Counted from the first letter of the stretch, positions 47,345 through 56,925 are shown. The stretch is 62,201 nt of DNA from Candidatus Baldrarchaeum yapensis (GCA_016840465.1 JAEOSH010000007.1:1-62201), one strand, 5' to 3'. Program-made: numbers and translations. The notes: a model not told the origin generated them from the letters alone.

Positions 47345-48262
47345 ATGATTAAGGATCCTTACGGAAGGCCCGTCACGGGGCTTAGAATCTCAATAACACG
47401 TAGATGTAACCTCAATTGCATTTACTGTCATAGAGAAGGGGAAGAGTCATCACACATTCCTACTGAAATGTCGCCTGAAGAGATCAGTAAGATAGTGGAG
47501 ATCGCAACAACCCTCGGAATCTCAAAAATAAAACTTACAGGAGGCGAACCCCTAATAAGGGCCGATATCGTCGAAATAGTGAGGAAAATTTCCGAAATAG
47601 GAAGTATACAGGATCTCTCAATTACAACTAACGGGGTACTTCTTGAAAAGTACGCAGACAGACTATATAATGCGGGGTTAATGAGAGTGAATGTCAGCCT
47701 CGACACCTTAGATCCCGAGAAATATAAGAGGATAACCGGGCATGCCTTCTTGGAAAACGTCAAGAGAGGGATAAAGAAGGCGCGGGAGGTGGGGCTCTAT
47801 CCAATAAAGGTCAACATGGTCATACTCAGAGGAATTAATGAAGATGAAGTGTGGAAGATGGTAGAGTTTTGCAACCGAATGGAAGCAATTTTACAACTAA
47901 TAGAACTTGTCCCGCTGGGCACGCCCGATTTCGGAAAATATTACGTCGATCTCGATAAGATAGAGCAAGAACTTGCAATGCGGGCAGAAAAGGTAATTCC
48001 TCGCAAACTCCACCACAGAATGAAATATTACCTTTATGATGGAGCCGAAGTAGAAGTAGTTCGCCCCTTTCATAATTCCATCTTCTGTGCGAACTGCACA
48101 AGGATAAGGCTCACAAGTGATGGGAAATTAAAGCCTTGCCTTATGCGTAACGACAATCTCGTGGACATATTAACACCCCTCAGAAGGGGAGCTTCGGATG
48201 AGGAACTGAAAAACCTCTTCTTAAAGGCAATATCCTTGCGAGAACCGTTCTATAAGGGGTGA
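47345..48262 (+). CDS. moaA: GTP 3',8-cyclase MoaA
   Basis: First step of molybdenum or tungsten cofactor synthesis. The radical SAM motif CNLNCIYCHREGEE is at ~22-35, followed by KLTGGEPLIRADIVEIV, TTNGVLLEKYADRL and SLDTLDPEKYKRITG. The second cluster motif is CANCTRIRLTSDGKLKPCL near 250-268. The C-terminus ends FYKG rather than the Gly-Gly pair of most MoaA proteins. GGTGAAGG lies before ATG 47345. No other moa genes occur in the window. It is divergent from the dUTPase gene. Confidence 0.93.
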   Translation: MIKDPYGRPVTGLRISITRRCNLNCIYCHREGEESSHIPTEMSPEEISKIVEIATTLGISKIKLTGGEPLIRADIVEIVRKISEIGSIQDLSITTNGVLLEKYADRLYNAGLMRVNVSLDTLDPEKYKRITGHAFLENVKRGIKKAREVGLYPIKVNMVILRGINEDEVWKMVEFCNRMEAILQLIELVPLGTPDFGKYYVDLDKIEQELAMRAEKVIPRKLHHRMKYYLYDGAEVEVVRPFHNSIFCANCTRIRLTSDGKLKPCLMRNDNLVDILTPLRRGASDEELKNLFLKAISLREPFYKG

Positions 48263-48266
48263 TTTT

Positions 48267-48551
48267 ATGGGAAAAATCGTAAAGATAATCCTGCTATTCA
48301 TCTTACTGGTGATGGTATCGACGTCCTTCTTCTTCCATTGCAATCTGTTGCTGGAACTGGAAGAATCGATTAAATACGGGTATTCTATAATAGGCTTTGA
48401 GCAGAAACCATTCATGTATAAAATAGATCTTTTACGGGGCAGTAAGGAGTATCCGGGAATATGGACACTTGATATCGCGCAAATAACTCTTTTGATATCG
48501 CTGATAATAACATTGGTTTTACTACTGTTAGATATCACTAAAAAAGAATGA
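48267..48551 (+). CDS. Small two-helix membrane protein next to moaA
   Basis: 94 residues: an N-terminal hydrophobic helix (IVKIILLFILLVMVSTSFFF) and a C-terminal one (ITLLISLIITLVLLLLDI). The loop between them is of ordinary polarity, with KYGYSIIGFEQKPFMYKIDL. AGGGGTGA from the end of moaA provides the ribosome site, so it is co-translated. No family is recognised. The loop probably lies outside the membrane. Confidence 0.6.
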   Translation: MGKIVKIILLFILLVMVSTSFFFHCNLLLELEESIKYGYSIIGFEQKPFMYKIDLLRGSKEYPGIWTLDIAQITLLISLIITLVLLLLDITKKE

Positions 48552-48565
48552 ATTGGAAATTAAAG

Positions 48566-49744
48566 TCAGAACAACTTATTCGAGAGTATATGGACACACG
48601 ACACCTGGGGTCCTGCACCGCCAATGTTGTGCTGTAATCCGATCTCTGCACCCTCAACTTGCCTTTTTCCAGCCTCGTTTCTGAGTTGCCAGAAGATCTC
48701 AACTATCTGCGCGGTCCCAGTCGCGCCTATCGGATGTCCATGAGACTTCAATCCACCACTCGGATTCACTGGCAACTTTCCGCCAAGGTATGGTATTCCC
48801 TCCTCTATGAACTTCCCTCCCTCGCCCTTCTTGCAGAATCCAAGATCCTCATAGCTTATCAACTCGGTCGGTGTGAAGCAGTCGTGCACCTCCGCGAAGT
48901 CTATGTCCTTAGGCTCTATCTTTGCCATCTTATACGCTTGTCTTGCTGCCTCAACTGTAGGTTCCATGGTAACATAAGACTTCCTTAAATGTATCAGGAA
49001 GGGGTTCGTTGCAAGCCCACTTCCCTGGACATACACTGGTGCATCCGTGTACTTCTTCGCAAGGTCTGCTCTACATACTATAACGGCGGCGGCTCCGTCA
49101 GTTATCGGGCAACAATCCAGAAGGTGCAGAGGCCACGAAACTATCGGCGACTTTAGCACATCTTCGACCTTTATTTCCCTTCTAATATGCGAATAAGGAT
49201 TGAGAGCCCCATGCTTGTGGTTCTTTACCGCAATCATTGCAAAATGCTCTATTTTCGTACCGAACTCGTGCATGTGGCGTGTGGCGTAAAGAGCAAAGGC
49301 GGAAGGCATCGTTATTGCGTAAACCCATGGATAGTGAGGAACCGCACGCCCTATTGCCTCTATGAGTCCACCTGGTCTATCTAACATCTTTTCGCAAGAA
49401 ATGACCAGTACCACATCATAAAGCCCAGCGGCAACAGCCATACATGCGTTTCTAAAAGCGTCACTACCAGTTGCGCACGCATTCTCGACGCGTGTTATCG
49501 GTTTTCCTACGAGCCCTGTGACCTCGGCAACAGTGGCCCCAGTTGCCGGTCCCATAACCGTACCGTACCACACTGCCTCGATTTCCTTCTGTGGGTCGAT
49601 ACCCTTATCAACGCTGTTTATACAGTTGATATAAGCCTCAGCAAGCATATCCTCGAAACTCTTGTCGTAATGTTCCCCGAAGGGTATCATCCCCGCTCCT
49701 ACTACCGCAACCTTATTCCTCAGGGATCTTATCTCGATCGACAT
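48566..49744 (-). CDS. Archaeal-type thiolase (acetyl-CoA C-acetyltransferase family)
   Basis: 392 residues. The nucleophile motif is ENACATGSDAFRNACMAV near 88. SGGLKSHGHPIGATGTAQ (~340) carries the catalytic His, and LQHNIGGAGPQVSC ends the fold. The closing HNIGG rather than CxGGG marks the SCP-x/archaeal branch. In archaea this enzyme forms a complex with DUF35 and HMG-CoA synthase, whose genes follow the same order. The HMG-CoA synthase here is abnormal, so the acyl substrate may differ from acetoacetyl-CoA. GGTGAT precedes the ATG. Confidence 0.88.
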   Translation of the reverse strand: MSIEIRSLRNKVAVVGAGMIPFGEHYDKSFEDMLAEAYINCINSVDKGIDPQKEIEAVWYGTVMGPATGATVAEVTGLVGKPITRVENACATGSDAFRNACMAVAAGLYDVVLVISCEKMLDRPGGLIEAIGRAVPHYPWVYAITMPSAFALYATRHMHEFGTKIEHFAMIAVKNHKHGALNPYSHIRREIKVEDVLKSPIVSWPLHLLDCCPITDGAAAVIVCRADLAKKYTDAPVYVQGSGLATNPFLIHLRKSYVTMEPTVEAARQAYKMAKIEPKDIDFAEVHDCFTPTELISYEDLGFCKKGEGGKFIEEGIPYLGGKLPVNPSGGLKSHGHPIGATGTAQIVEIFWQLRNEAGKRQVEGAEIGLQHNIGGAGPQVSCVHILSNKLF

Positions 49745-49758
49745 ATGATCACCTCACA

Positions 49759-50145
49759 CTACCTTATCGGTCTAAATTTATACCCGTATTCCACCCTTCC
49801 CTCTTCCTCGCTTATTCTCCTAAACACTATCTCCACCGGCATATCGACCTTCACTTCCTTGGGATCACATTCTGTCAGGTACCCAGTCAAACGGGCGCCA
49901 TCTTCCATCTCGACAACCGCATAAATTGCCGGAGTTTCAGCGCCCCGCGGCATTATGTAGCTTATTGTGTAGGTAACGATTTTTCCTTTCCTTGCAACCT
50001 CAACCTTTTCGAGGTCTGTGCTTCCGCATTCTATACAGATTTTCCTAGTTGGAAACATTATTTTCCCGCATTTCTTGCATTTTGAAGCTTCTAACCTATA
50101 AATCGATGGACTCAGCCTCCAAAAATCTGGAAATGCGGTTGCCAT
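49759..50145 (-). CDS. DUF35 OB-fold zinc-ribbon protein
   Basis: 128 residues: a rubredoxin-like ribbon (CKKCGKIMFPTRKICIECGS) at ~22-41 and an OB fold (KVEVARKGKIVTYTISYI). In the known archaeal acetyltransferase complex this family bridges thiolase and HMG-CoA synthase and holds the shared CoA channel. It lies between those two genes here, with six- and 14-base gaps. The start ATG 50145 has AAGGT close by. Confidence 0.92.
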   Translation of the reverse strand: MATAFPDFWRLSPSIYRLEASKCKKCGKIMFPTRKICIECGSTDLEKVEVARKGKIVTYTISYIMPRGAETPAIYAVVEMEDGARLTGYLTECDPKEVKVDMPVEIVFRRISEEEGRVEYGYKFRPIR

Positions 50146-50151
50146 ACCTTA

Positions 50152-51213
50152 TCACCTCATCCCGTACATCATTTGGTATAATTTCAGAAATCTCAAATAT
50201 GTCGGGTAATCGATGTACGTCTTCTTGTTGATGTACGTGTTGACTATTTTCTGCCTCTTAGCCTCTATGGCATCAGTCACCTTAATTGAAAAAGCGTCAC
50301 TACAGCCGCTACCATACGATGCCATCAATATCCTTTCTCTCGGTTTCGCCATGTCGAGTACGGCCGCCAGTGCTATTAAAACCGATGCACATCCGCAATC
50401 TCCGATGAACTGCGCAATGGGCATCATTCCGGCCATTATGTGAGCAGGTGTTAACCCGATCTTTGGTGCAAGTCTCATCAAGTAACCTCTAGGGTCAGGC
50501 GGTTCTGTGAACACGGCATACTTGAAATCGGATGGCTTGAGATTCAGTTTCTCATATAGGCTCTTGCACGCTTTCTCCACATGCATTATGTAACCAAACT
50601 CCCTCGAGAACCTTGACAAGGAAACCCTTGGCACTTGGTCCTCGACGTTCTTCCAACGCTCTGTGAAGTCAGTAGAATATGTGGCGAACCCCTCGATTTC
50701 TGCAATGATGTTGTCCTTGCCCAGAACTAGCGCAGCGGCTCCCGCACTCATTGTGAACTCCATGCCTTCCCTATCGCCAGGTGGTGGCACCAGCACATCA
50801 GTCCCTATCACGAGGCCATAATTTACTTCTCCCGATCTTATTGCGTTTACGCATGCTATAAGAGCGGCAGTACTGGCTCTCGCCGATCCTGTGAAGTCTA
50901 TCCTCTGTGCACTCGCACTTGCTCCGACAACTTCGGCAATTATCGTTGATACTTGCTTTTCCAAATACGGGCTGCTTGTTGTTCCGACGTATACTGCACC
51001 AAGTTCACTGCCATCAATTTTTGCATGCTTAATTGCGTTTAATGCCGCTTCCACGGCCATCGTGACAGCGTCCTCGTCATAATACGGCACCGTTTTTTCG
51101 CCTGGTGGCTTCATTGGTAGCTTCCAGGCCTCAGCGATGTCTGACAATTTTATCCTGCACCAGGGAATATAGACGCCGTATCCAACAATGCCCGCCTTAG
51201 GTCCATCAGACAA
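50152..51213 (-). CDS. HMG-CoA-synthase-like protein lacking the catalytic triad
   Basis: About 353 residues with the family frame: GIVGYGVYIP at the start, TSAGAAALVLG-like core, GDCGCASVLIALAAVLD and YGSGCSDAFS at the end. Key residues are changed. The catalytic Glu (family GxES) is Thr in GTTSSPY at residue 79. The nucleophilic Cys (ACKAGTAAL) is Ala in ARASTAAL at 111. The His (FHxP) is Thr in FTEPPD at 236. The TATA box at 51263-51270 rules out the ATG at 51255. TTG 51213 with GGTGAT is chosen; GTG 51222 is possible. The loss of all three argues against mevalonate synthesis by this copy. Confidence 0.75.
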   Translation of the reverse strand: MSDGPKAGIVGYGVYIPWCRIKLSDIAEAWKLPMKPPGEKTVPYYDEDAVTMAVEAALNAIKHAKIDGSELGAVYVGTTSSPYLEKQVSTIIAEVVGASASAQRIDFTGSARASTAALIACVNAIRSGEVNYGLVIGTDVLVPPPGDREGMEFTMSAGAAALVLGKDNIIAEIEGFATYSTDFTERWKNVEDQVPRVSLSRFSREFGYIMHVEKACKSLYEKLNLKPSDFKYAVFTEPPDPRGYLMRLAPKIGLTPAHIMAGMMPIAQFIGDCGCASVLIALAAVLDMAKPRERILMASYGSGCSDAFSIKVTDAIEAKRQKIVNTYINKKTYIDYPTYLRFLKLYQMMYGMR

Positions 51214-51262
51214 TTTGATCACCGGAATTACATGACTAGGCAGAAAAAATGTCATAATCGCA

Positions 51263-51270
51263 TATATAAA
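51263..51270 (-). promoter_or_regulatory. TATA box of the HMG-CoA-synthase-like/DUF35/thiolase operon
   Basis: TTTATATA on the minus strand. Transcription would begin near 51240, downstream of the 51255 ATG and 20-30 bases before the GTG and TTG candidates. It therefore helps decide the start of the first gene. Confidence 0.65.
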
Positions 51271-51313
51271 GGTTCCACGGGTATGCAACTGGCGAAATTT
51301 AGGAAAATAACTT

Positions 51314-52732
51314 TCAACAACGAATATCTCCTTTCCTCAGTTTTATTCGTTCACGAACCTCAGCATATTTTGCAAGCCCGGCTAATGCCTTAACCGCTCT
51401 CTCGGGCGACGGAAACAGCGGAACTCCCTCCTCCTGCAATTTGTTCAAAAACTCCATATATTCCTTCGGGGGTGCCGTTATGGATGCAACTACCGGCTTT
51501 CCGGTCTCTTCTGCGATCTTTGCAAGTTTCCTAAGCGGTGGAAGAACTACTGGATGATACAGCGAGATGAACAAGAGAGCATCGACATTTGGATCCTTTG
51601 CAATGGCATCTAGGCACTTTTCCACGACCAGAGGATTCGTTGTCGAAACAAACCCTAAGTCAACCGGGTTTGATCTTATGGTAACTGGCGGAAGCAACTC
51701 CCCTATGATATTAGTTGTATCTTCCGAAAACTCTGCAACTTCAAGTCCATGTTCATGCAGGAAGTCCAATGCCACCATGGAAGGTCCAGCCTCCTTTGAT
51801 GCGATAGCAACTCTCTTCCCTCTCGGTATTGGGCATAAAGATAGTGCCTTGGCAACGTCAAATAATTCGATACAGCTATTCACGATCACTGCACCATGTT
51901 GTTTCAGTCCTGCAATGTACAATTTGTAATTGCCTGCAAGAGCGCCCGTATGCGATAATGACGCCTTATCGCTAATCGGCATTTTACCAACCTTATAAAC
52001 AACTACAGGCTTACGCTCAGAGGCGTATTCCAATGCAGCAAGGAGTTCACGCGCATTCTCCACCCCTTCTATGTAAAGCGCGATTACTCTCGTCTGAGGG
52101 TCATCAGCAAGATAATAGAGCATATCACTGAAGTCAACGATGCACCGATTACCGAGTCCTATTATCTTTCCGAATCCAAGTCCCTCATTCATTCCATAAT
52201 ACGCAATTATATGGCAGATACCACCGCTCTGACTGACTATTGAGACGTTTCCCCTCTTCACATTGCTCAATGTTGGGGTAAATGAAGCATTCATTTTTGC
52301 GTGAAGATTGACGATCCCGAATGTGTTTGGGCCGACTATTTTAATCCCATATTTTCTTCCAAGTTTTATTACTTCTTCTTGAAGCTTTATTCCCTCAGCT
52401 GATCCCGTTTCCTTGAAACCTGCACTTATTATAACGGCGGCTCGTACACCCTTCTCTCCGGCTTCTTTTACCACGGAGGGAACAACTCTCGCCGGCGTTG
52501 TCACCACTATCATATCAACTTCTTCTGGAATGTCTTTTATCGATTTGAAGCCTGGGACATCCTGTACATTTTCGCCTCGTGGATTTACTGCAAATATCCT
52601 GCCCTCGTACCCAGACGTTTTCAAACTCATGACGACATAAAAGCCGAGGTTTTCAAGCCTTGGTGTCGCTCCTACAACGGCTATGCTTCGGGGTTCGAGC
52701 AGGGGCGAATATTCGCTTAATATGTCGGTCAA
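51314..52732 (-). CDS. ADP-forming acyl-CoA synthetase, alpha subunit
   Basis: 472 residues. The CoA-binding domain opens EPRSIAVVGATPRLENLGFYV. IVGPNTFGIVN and SQSGGICHII follow, and ASLSHTGALAGN near 258 holds the phosphorylated His. The C-terminal domain ends with PVVASITAPPKEY. This is the alpha half only; the ATP-grasp beta subunit must be encoded elsewhere. The enzyme makes ATP and an acid from acyl-CoA in peptide- or sugar-fermenting archaea. It starts at TTG 52732 behind AGGTGAT. It sits upstream of the thiolase cluster on the same strand, which has its own promoter. Confidence 0.9.
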   Translation of the reverse strand: MTDILSEYSPLLEPRSIAVVGATPRLENLGFYVVMSLKTSGYEGRIFAVNPRGENVQDVPGFKSIKDIPEEVDMIVVTTPARVVPSVVKEAGEKGVRAAVIISAGFKETGSAEGIKLQEEVIKLGRKYGIKIVGPNTFGIVNLHAKMNASFTPTLSNVKRGNVSIVSQSGGICHIIAYYGMNEGLGFGKIIGLGNRCIVDFSDMLYYLADDPQTRVIALYIEGVENARELLAALEYASERKPVVVYKVGKMPISDKASLSHTGALAGNYKLYIAGLKQHGAVIVNSCIELFDVAKALSLCPIPRGKRVAIASKEAGPSMVALDFLHEHGLEVAEFSEDTTNIIGELLPPVTIRSNPVDLGFVSTTNPLVVEKCLDAIAKDPNVDALLFISLYHPVVLPPLRKLAKIAEETGKPVVASITAPPKEYMEFLNKLQEEGVPLFPSPERAVKALAGLAKYAEVRERIKLRKGDIRC

Positions 52733-52828
52733 AACGTATCACCTACTCATTATCAGCAAGATAACCTATGTTAACCAATTATTTAAGTTAAGGCCGAGTC
52801 GCGAATTTCGAAATAAAAAATGAAAAGG

Positions 52829-53479
52829 CTATCTTTTGCTCTCAAGCACCCTAATTATATCGTTAAAAACTTCATCTATGCTCCTCTCTCCATTTATGTT
52901 AATAAGTAGCCCCTTTTCCTCATAATACTTAAGTAACGGCAATGTTTGTTTTCTATAGACCTCTAATCTGTTCCTTATAACTTCCTCTTTGTCGTCATCT
53001 CTCTGATAAAGTTCTCCGCCGCACATATCGCAAATGTTATCCTCCTTGGGAGGGTCGAACATTAAATGGTAGATCTTCCCGCATTTTTTGCAAATTCTCC
53101 GGTATGACAATCTTCTTACGACCTCATCATCTGAAACTTCAAGATTTATCACCGCATCGAGTTTAATGTTCAATCTCCTAAGAAGGTCGTCAAGCGCCTC
53201 CGCCTGCGCCATTGTTCGTGGGAACCCGTCCAGTATGAATCCGTTTCTGCAGTCTTCTCTTTTCAGCCTCTCTTCAATTATTCTGATGATTATATCATCG
53301 GGAACCAGTTCGCCCCTGTCCATGTAGGATTTTGCAAGCTTCCCAAGCTCTGTCCCTCTTGCAACCTCTTCCCTCAATATGTCGCCAGTGGCGATGTGCG
53401 GTATTCCAAAAACCTCCGAAAGCTTTTTCGCCTGAGTCCCCTTGCCGGCGCCCGGCGGTCCGAACAGTATTATTCTCAT
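52829..53479 (-). CDS. adk: Bacterial-type adenylate kinase with zinc LID
   Basis: 216 residues. [14 protein letters not shown] is the P-loop, followed by [12 protein letters not shown] and [16 protein letters not shown]. The LID domain has [19 protein letters not shown] and CDMCGG, a four-Cys zinc site like that of Gram-positive bacteria. It interconverts AMP, ATP and ADP. Many TACK and methanogen lineages use the smaller archaeal adenylate kinase instead, so this form is notable. GGGAGA precedes the ATG. It follows the CBS gene by ten bases. Confidence 0.95.
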   Translation of the reverse strand: MRIILFGPPGAGKGTQAKKLSEVFGIPHIATGDILREEVARGTELGKLAKSYMDRGELVPDDIIIRIIEERLKREDCRNGFILDGFPRTMAQAEALDDLLRRLNIKLDAVINLEVSDDEVVRRLSYRRICKKCGKIYHLMFDPPKEDNICDMCGGELYQRDDDKEEVIRNRLEVYRKQTLPLLKYYEEKGLLININGERSIDEVFNDIIRVLESKR

Positions 53480-53489
53480 TTTCTCTCCC

Positions 53490-53942
53490 TCACATTTCCT
53501 CCTCTAGGAACCTCCTTATCCTCGGTGGTAGTTCTTCGCTTTTAACAATTTTGCGTATAGCGGAGAGTATGACCGGATGCCATCTCACGATATCGAAAAG
53601 AGTGACTATCCCTACAAGCTTCTTCCTTTCAACGATGGGGAGTTTTTTGATCCTATTGAGCACCAACTTCTTTGCGGCCTCTTCTAATGTCATAGTCGGG
53701 GTTCCGGTGACAATGGGAGTTGACATGACCTCCTCCACCTTAGTAGTATCGGGATTCTTTCCCTCAATTATGACCTTCCGCAGGACATCCCTTTCCGTCA
53801 AAATTCCAACAGGCTCGTCGTTCTTCACCACCACAACGCAACCTATCTCCTTCTCGTTCATCAGCCTCACGGCATTCTTCACGCTCTCATCGGGGGTTAC
53901 GGTGACAACGTCTCGTACCATAACATCCCCAACTTTAACGCT
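53490..53942 (-). CDS. Two-CBS-domain protein
   Basis: About 150 residues forming one CBS pair: [41 protein letters not shown], then [21 protein letters not shown] and [20 protein letters not shown]. Such proteins bind adenine nucleotides and sense energy charge. Being just upstream of adenylate kinase is suggestive. GGAGGCGAG five bases upstream decides ATG 53942 over the in-frame start at 53984. Confidence 0.9.
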   Translation of the reverse strand, partial: SVKVGDVMVRDVVTVTPDESVKNAVRLMNEKEIGCVVVVKNDEPVGILTERDVLRKVIIEGKNPDTTKVEEVMSTPIVTGTPTMTLEEAAKKLVLNRIKKLPIVERKKLVGIVTLFDIVRWHPVILSAIRKIVKSEELPPRIRRFLEEEM

Positions 53943-54034
53943 CATGCTCTCGCCTCCGGCGTATGTTAAAGATAGAAGTGGCAATTGATATTTATAAATC
54001 AGCGTTCGTATAAATCCAATAAGGTGGCGACGGG

Positions 54035-54862
54035 ATGATTATGCTCCTCTGGATACTTCTCATAGTGTTGGCTCTATGCGTAGTCCTAGCACTGTTCCTC
54101 TGGAACTTTCCGTGGATATTGAGGTATTACACGCTAAAAATTTTCAAGTACGATATAAAACTTGATAACAAGGCAATATTTATTTCCGATCTCCATGTAA
54201 ATGTAAATGATGCATGTGATGGTAGATTTTTGCGTGTACTTGGCGAATTTATTGTTAATGAAAACGTTAAGCGCTTAGTGATCGCGGGAGATTTCGTGAA
54301 CTTCGTGCATAAGAGCATATCCAGAGATAGACTGGAAAAAATGATAGCACAGGCCGTTAGAACGATCGGCATCCCGAAAAATTACTACATTGAAATATTT
54401 TACGTTACTAGTACCACCTCACATGATCCTAAGGTCTCGGAGATGATAAACTTCTCCGTGGACAACGCCGAAGTGTTTGTCATCCCTGGTGCGCTAATTC
54501 TAGAGGTAAATGGGAGGACAAAGTTCTGTGTTGTACATGGTGATTACGTCTCCAGAAATGGTTTCCTATCGTCAATTTTGAACAGAATTGCTGCCATATT
54601 CGGAAGAAAATTATATCTGGAGAGAAAGTTGAAATCTGTAATAGGCTTAGACGCCGAAACATGGCTAATCATGGGGCACACGCACATGCCCGGCGTTGAC
54701 CCCGCAAATAGAGTTGCAAATTGTGGTTCGTGGGGCTCCCACTTCGCACGTTACGCGACCCGTACTCTGATCCTCATGGATCGTGGGTCCCTAAAGTTGC
54801 TCAAAAATTTAGGAAACGGTTCTTGGGCTACAATCTACAAAACAAGAATAGTGATAGATTGA
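54035..54862 (+). CDS. Membrane-anchored calcineurin-like metallophosphoesterase
   Basis: 275 residues. One N-terminal membrane helix (~3-28) precedes the enzyme: FISDLHVN (DxH), LVIAGDFVNF (GD), a degenerate third motif TTSHDP in place of GNH, FCVVHGDYV and IMGHTHMPG. Four of the five metal-site blocks are intact. The substrate could be a nucleotide or lipid phosphate at the membrane. GGTGGCGA lies before the ATG. It is divergent from the CBS gene. Confidence 0.82.
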   Translation: MIMLLWILLIVLALCVVLALFLWNFPWILRYYTLKIFKYDIKLDNKAIFISDLHVNVNDACDGRFLRVLGEFIVNENVKRLVIAGDFVNFVHKSISRDRLEKMIAQAVRTIGIPKNYYIEIFYVTSTTSHDPKVSEMINFSVDNAEVFVIPGALILEVNGRTKFCVVHGDYVSRNGFLSSILNRIAAIFGRKLYLERKLKSVIGLDAETWLIMGHTHMPGVDPANRVANCGSWGSHFARYATRTLILMDRGSLKLLKNLGNGSWATIYKTRIVID

Positions 54863-55015
54863 TTTATCGGTTGCAGAGTCTCATGACGGAGTGAAATGAT
54901 ACAGCTCATAACACCAGAGTATGATTGTGGCAACCTCAGCTATTTATGGTTCTCCGTACGAAATATTTAACGCCGGGCGATATTAGACTAATAAAAAATG
55001 ACGGAATGAACGAAA

Positions 55016-56917
55016 ATGAGGAAGTCACGGGCAAAAGCCTCATGGAAGGATCCCTTGCAGTATTTTCCATACACGCCCCGTGAGGGACAGATCGAACTGA
55101 TGGAGTTTATTCAAGATGCGATTTCTAAGAAGAAGAACGTGTGCATACATGCGGCCACCGGTTTTGGAAAAACTCCAGTTATTCTCGCTGCGCTTCTCCC
55201 GTATGTTATTCGGAGGCGCAAATATATAGTATGGGCGGTAAGAACCGGAAATGAGACCGATAGGCCTATCGAAGAACTGAAAGAGATCGTGAAGAGGAGG
55301 GGTGTGGAAGTTTTCGGCCTATCTCTCAGGGGAAAGCGAGATATGTGCCTTATCGCAAGAGAACTTGAGGTTTCTGACTACAATTCTGTCTCAATACTAT
55401 GTAAGAAGAAGAGAAAAGACTGCCCTTATTACCGTAGGGTTCAGGTAACCCCGGAAATACTGGAGGAGCCGCGGACGTTCTCCGAAATATTAACGTACGC
55501 TAAGGAAACGAAGATGTGCCCCTACTTCCTACAGATCAGCCTACTCGACCACGTGCAGGTAGTTTCGTTAAGTTACAATTACATAATCCGTGACGACTAC
55601 GGATGGATTATCCGTGGCGCTCTACCGCTTCGTGATACGTTTCTCGTCGTGGATGAGGCACATAACCTCCAGTTTGCCTGTGCAAATATAAACTCTGATA
55701 GGATAACTCTGAACTCGGTGGAGCGTGCAATAAGCGAATTGAGAAAGTTTTCGTCATCGCAGACTGGAGATCTAGGCAAGAAATTGCTGAAATTGCGAAA
55801 ATACATGGTGGATATTGGAGGAAATTTAAAGAAGGATCAAGATGCAACATTCGATCCGCAGGACATGTTAGAGAAAACATCGATACTCTATGACGATATG
55901 AAATTGATGATAAAACTCGGCGACATCATTCACACTAGGCAGATAAACCTAGGAAAGGCTCCTCGCTCATCACTTTATCACTTAGGGATATTTTTGGCCA
56001 ATTTACTCGATTGCATTGATGAAGAGGGAATAGCATTTTTGGTGTACAAAGAGAATGGAAATGTTGTTTTCGAGACTTGGGATATGCGTGCTGCGGAGGT
56101 CTTAGCATATAAATGGAAGCAGTTCTATGCTTGCATATTTTGTTCCGGTACTTTATCTCCTCTCGGAGCATTTGCAGATACAGTTGGCTTGGAAAATTGG
56201 AGCGGAAAAGTAATAACGTCGTTCGCGGATACGTCTAAGGTCATGACCTTAATACTGAAAACTTTAACAACGAAGGGAGAGGAATTGGAGCCCGAAATGG
56301 CAGATAAGTACCTGAAAGCGATTAAGATGTTCTTGGAAAACTTTCCCTATAATGCTGCGATTTTCTGCGCCAGTTACCGCATACAGAACGACCTACTCCC
56401 CGGAATAAAGGAGATAACCAGTGAATTGGGCAGGCCATTGTTTGTTGAGGTAGAGGGAATGAGTGGTGACGCTGCAAAGGGAGTCCTCGAAGAATTCAAA
56501 CAGTGTGCTCATAAGGGAAGACCGGCCGTTCTTTGTGCCACGATGACTGGACGTTTTTCTGAAGGTGCAGATTTCCCAGGAAAGGAATTGGAGGGAGTAT
56601 TTCTAGTGGGTATCCCGTTTGAGAAGATGACTACCCGCACGCGGCTTTATATCGACTACTACATCAGACTTTATGGAGAAGAAAAAGGACTCATGTACTC
56701 TTACGTAATTCCTGCGCTGAGAAGGGCATCACAGGCCATAGGAAGGGTCATAAGGTCAAAAGAAGACCGTGGCCTTTTCATATGCGGGGATGAGCGCTAT
56801 GCGTACATGAAATACTTTCAACTACTTCCGGATTACGTTCAGGAAACGGCCCGTGTCATAAAACCTGAATATCTCCCAAGTATGATAAAGTTGTTTGAGA
56901 GAAAGACCTCGAGTTGA
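55016..56917 (+). CDS. XPD/DinG-family iron-sulfur DNA helicase
   Basis: 633 residues. The start YTPREGQIELMEFIQDA leads to Walker A AATGFGKT near 46-53. Four cysteines near 109, 129, 136 and 167 (RDMC, ILCKKKRKDC, TKMCPYF) form the [4Fe-4S] domain of XPD-type helicases. LVVDEAHNLQ near 213 is the DEAH box. Helicase domain 2 has GRFSEGADFPG and RASQAIGRVIRSKEDRG. It unwinds DNA 5'-to-3' in repair. It starts at ATG 55016, though no strong Shine-Dalgarno site is seen. Confidence 0.93.
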   Translation: MRKSRAKASWKDPLQYFPYTPREGQIELMEFIQDAISKKKNVCIHAATGFGKTPVILAALLPYVIRRRKYIVWAVRTGNETDRPIEELKEIVKRRGVEVFGLSLRGKRDMCLIARELEVSDYNSVSILCKKKRKDCPYYRRVQVTPEILEEPRTFSEILTYAKETKMCPYFLQISLLDHVQVVSLSYNYIIRDDYGWIIRGALPLRDTFLVVDEAHNLQFACANINSDRITLNSVERAISELRKFSSSQTGDLGKKLLKLRKYMVDIGGNLKKDQDATFDPQDMLEKTSILYDDMKLMIKLGDIIHTRQINLGKAPRSSLYHLGIFLANLLDCIDEEGIAFLVYKENGNVVFETWDMRAAEVLAYKWKQFYACIFCSGTLSPLGAFADTVGLENWSGKVITSFADTSKVMTLILKTLTTKGEELEPEMADKYLKAIKMFLENFPYNAAIFCASYRIQNDLLPGIKEITSELGRPLFVEVEGMSGDAAKGVLEEFKQCAHKGRPAVLCATMTGRFSEGADFPGKELEGVFLVGIPFEKMTTRTRLYIDYYIRLYGEEKGLMYSYVIPALRRASQAIGRVIRSKEDRGLFICGDERYAYMKYFQLLPDYVQETARVIKPEYLPSMIKLFERKTSS

Positions 56918-56925
56918 GCATCTCA

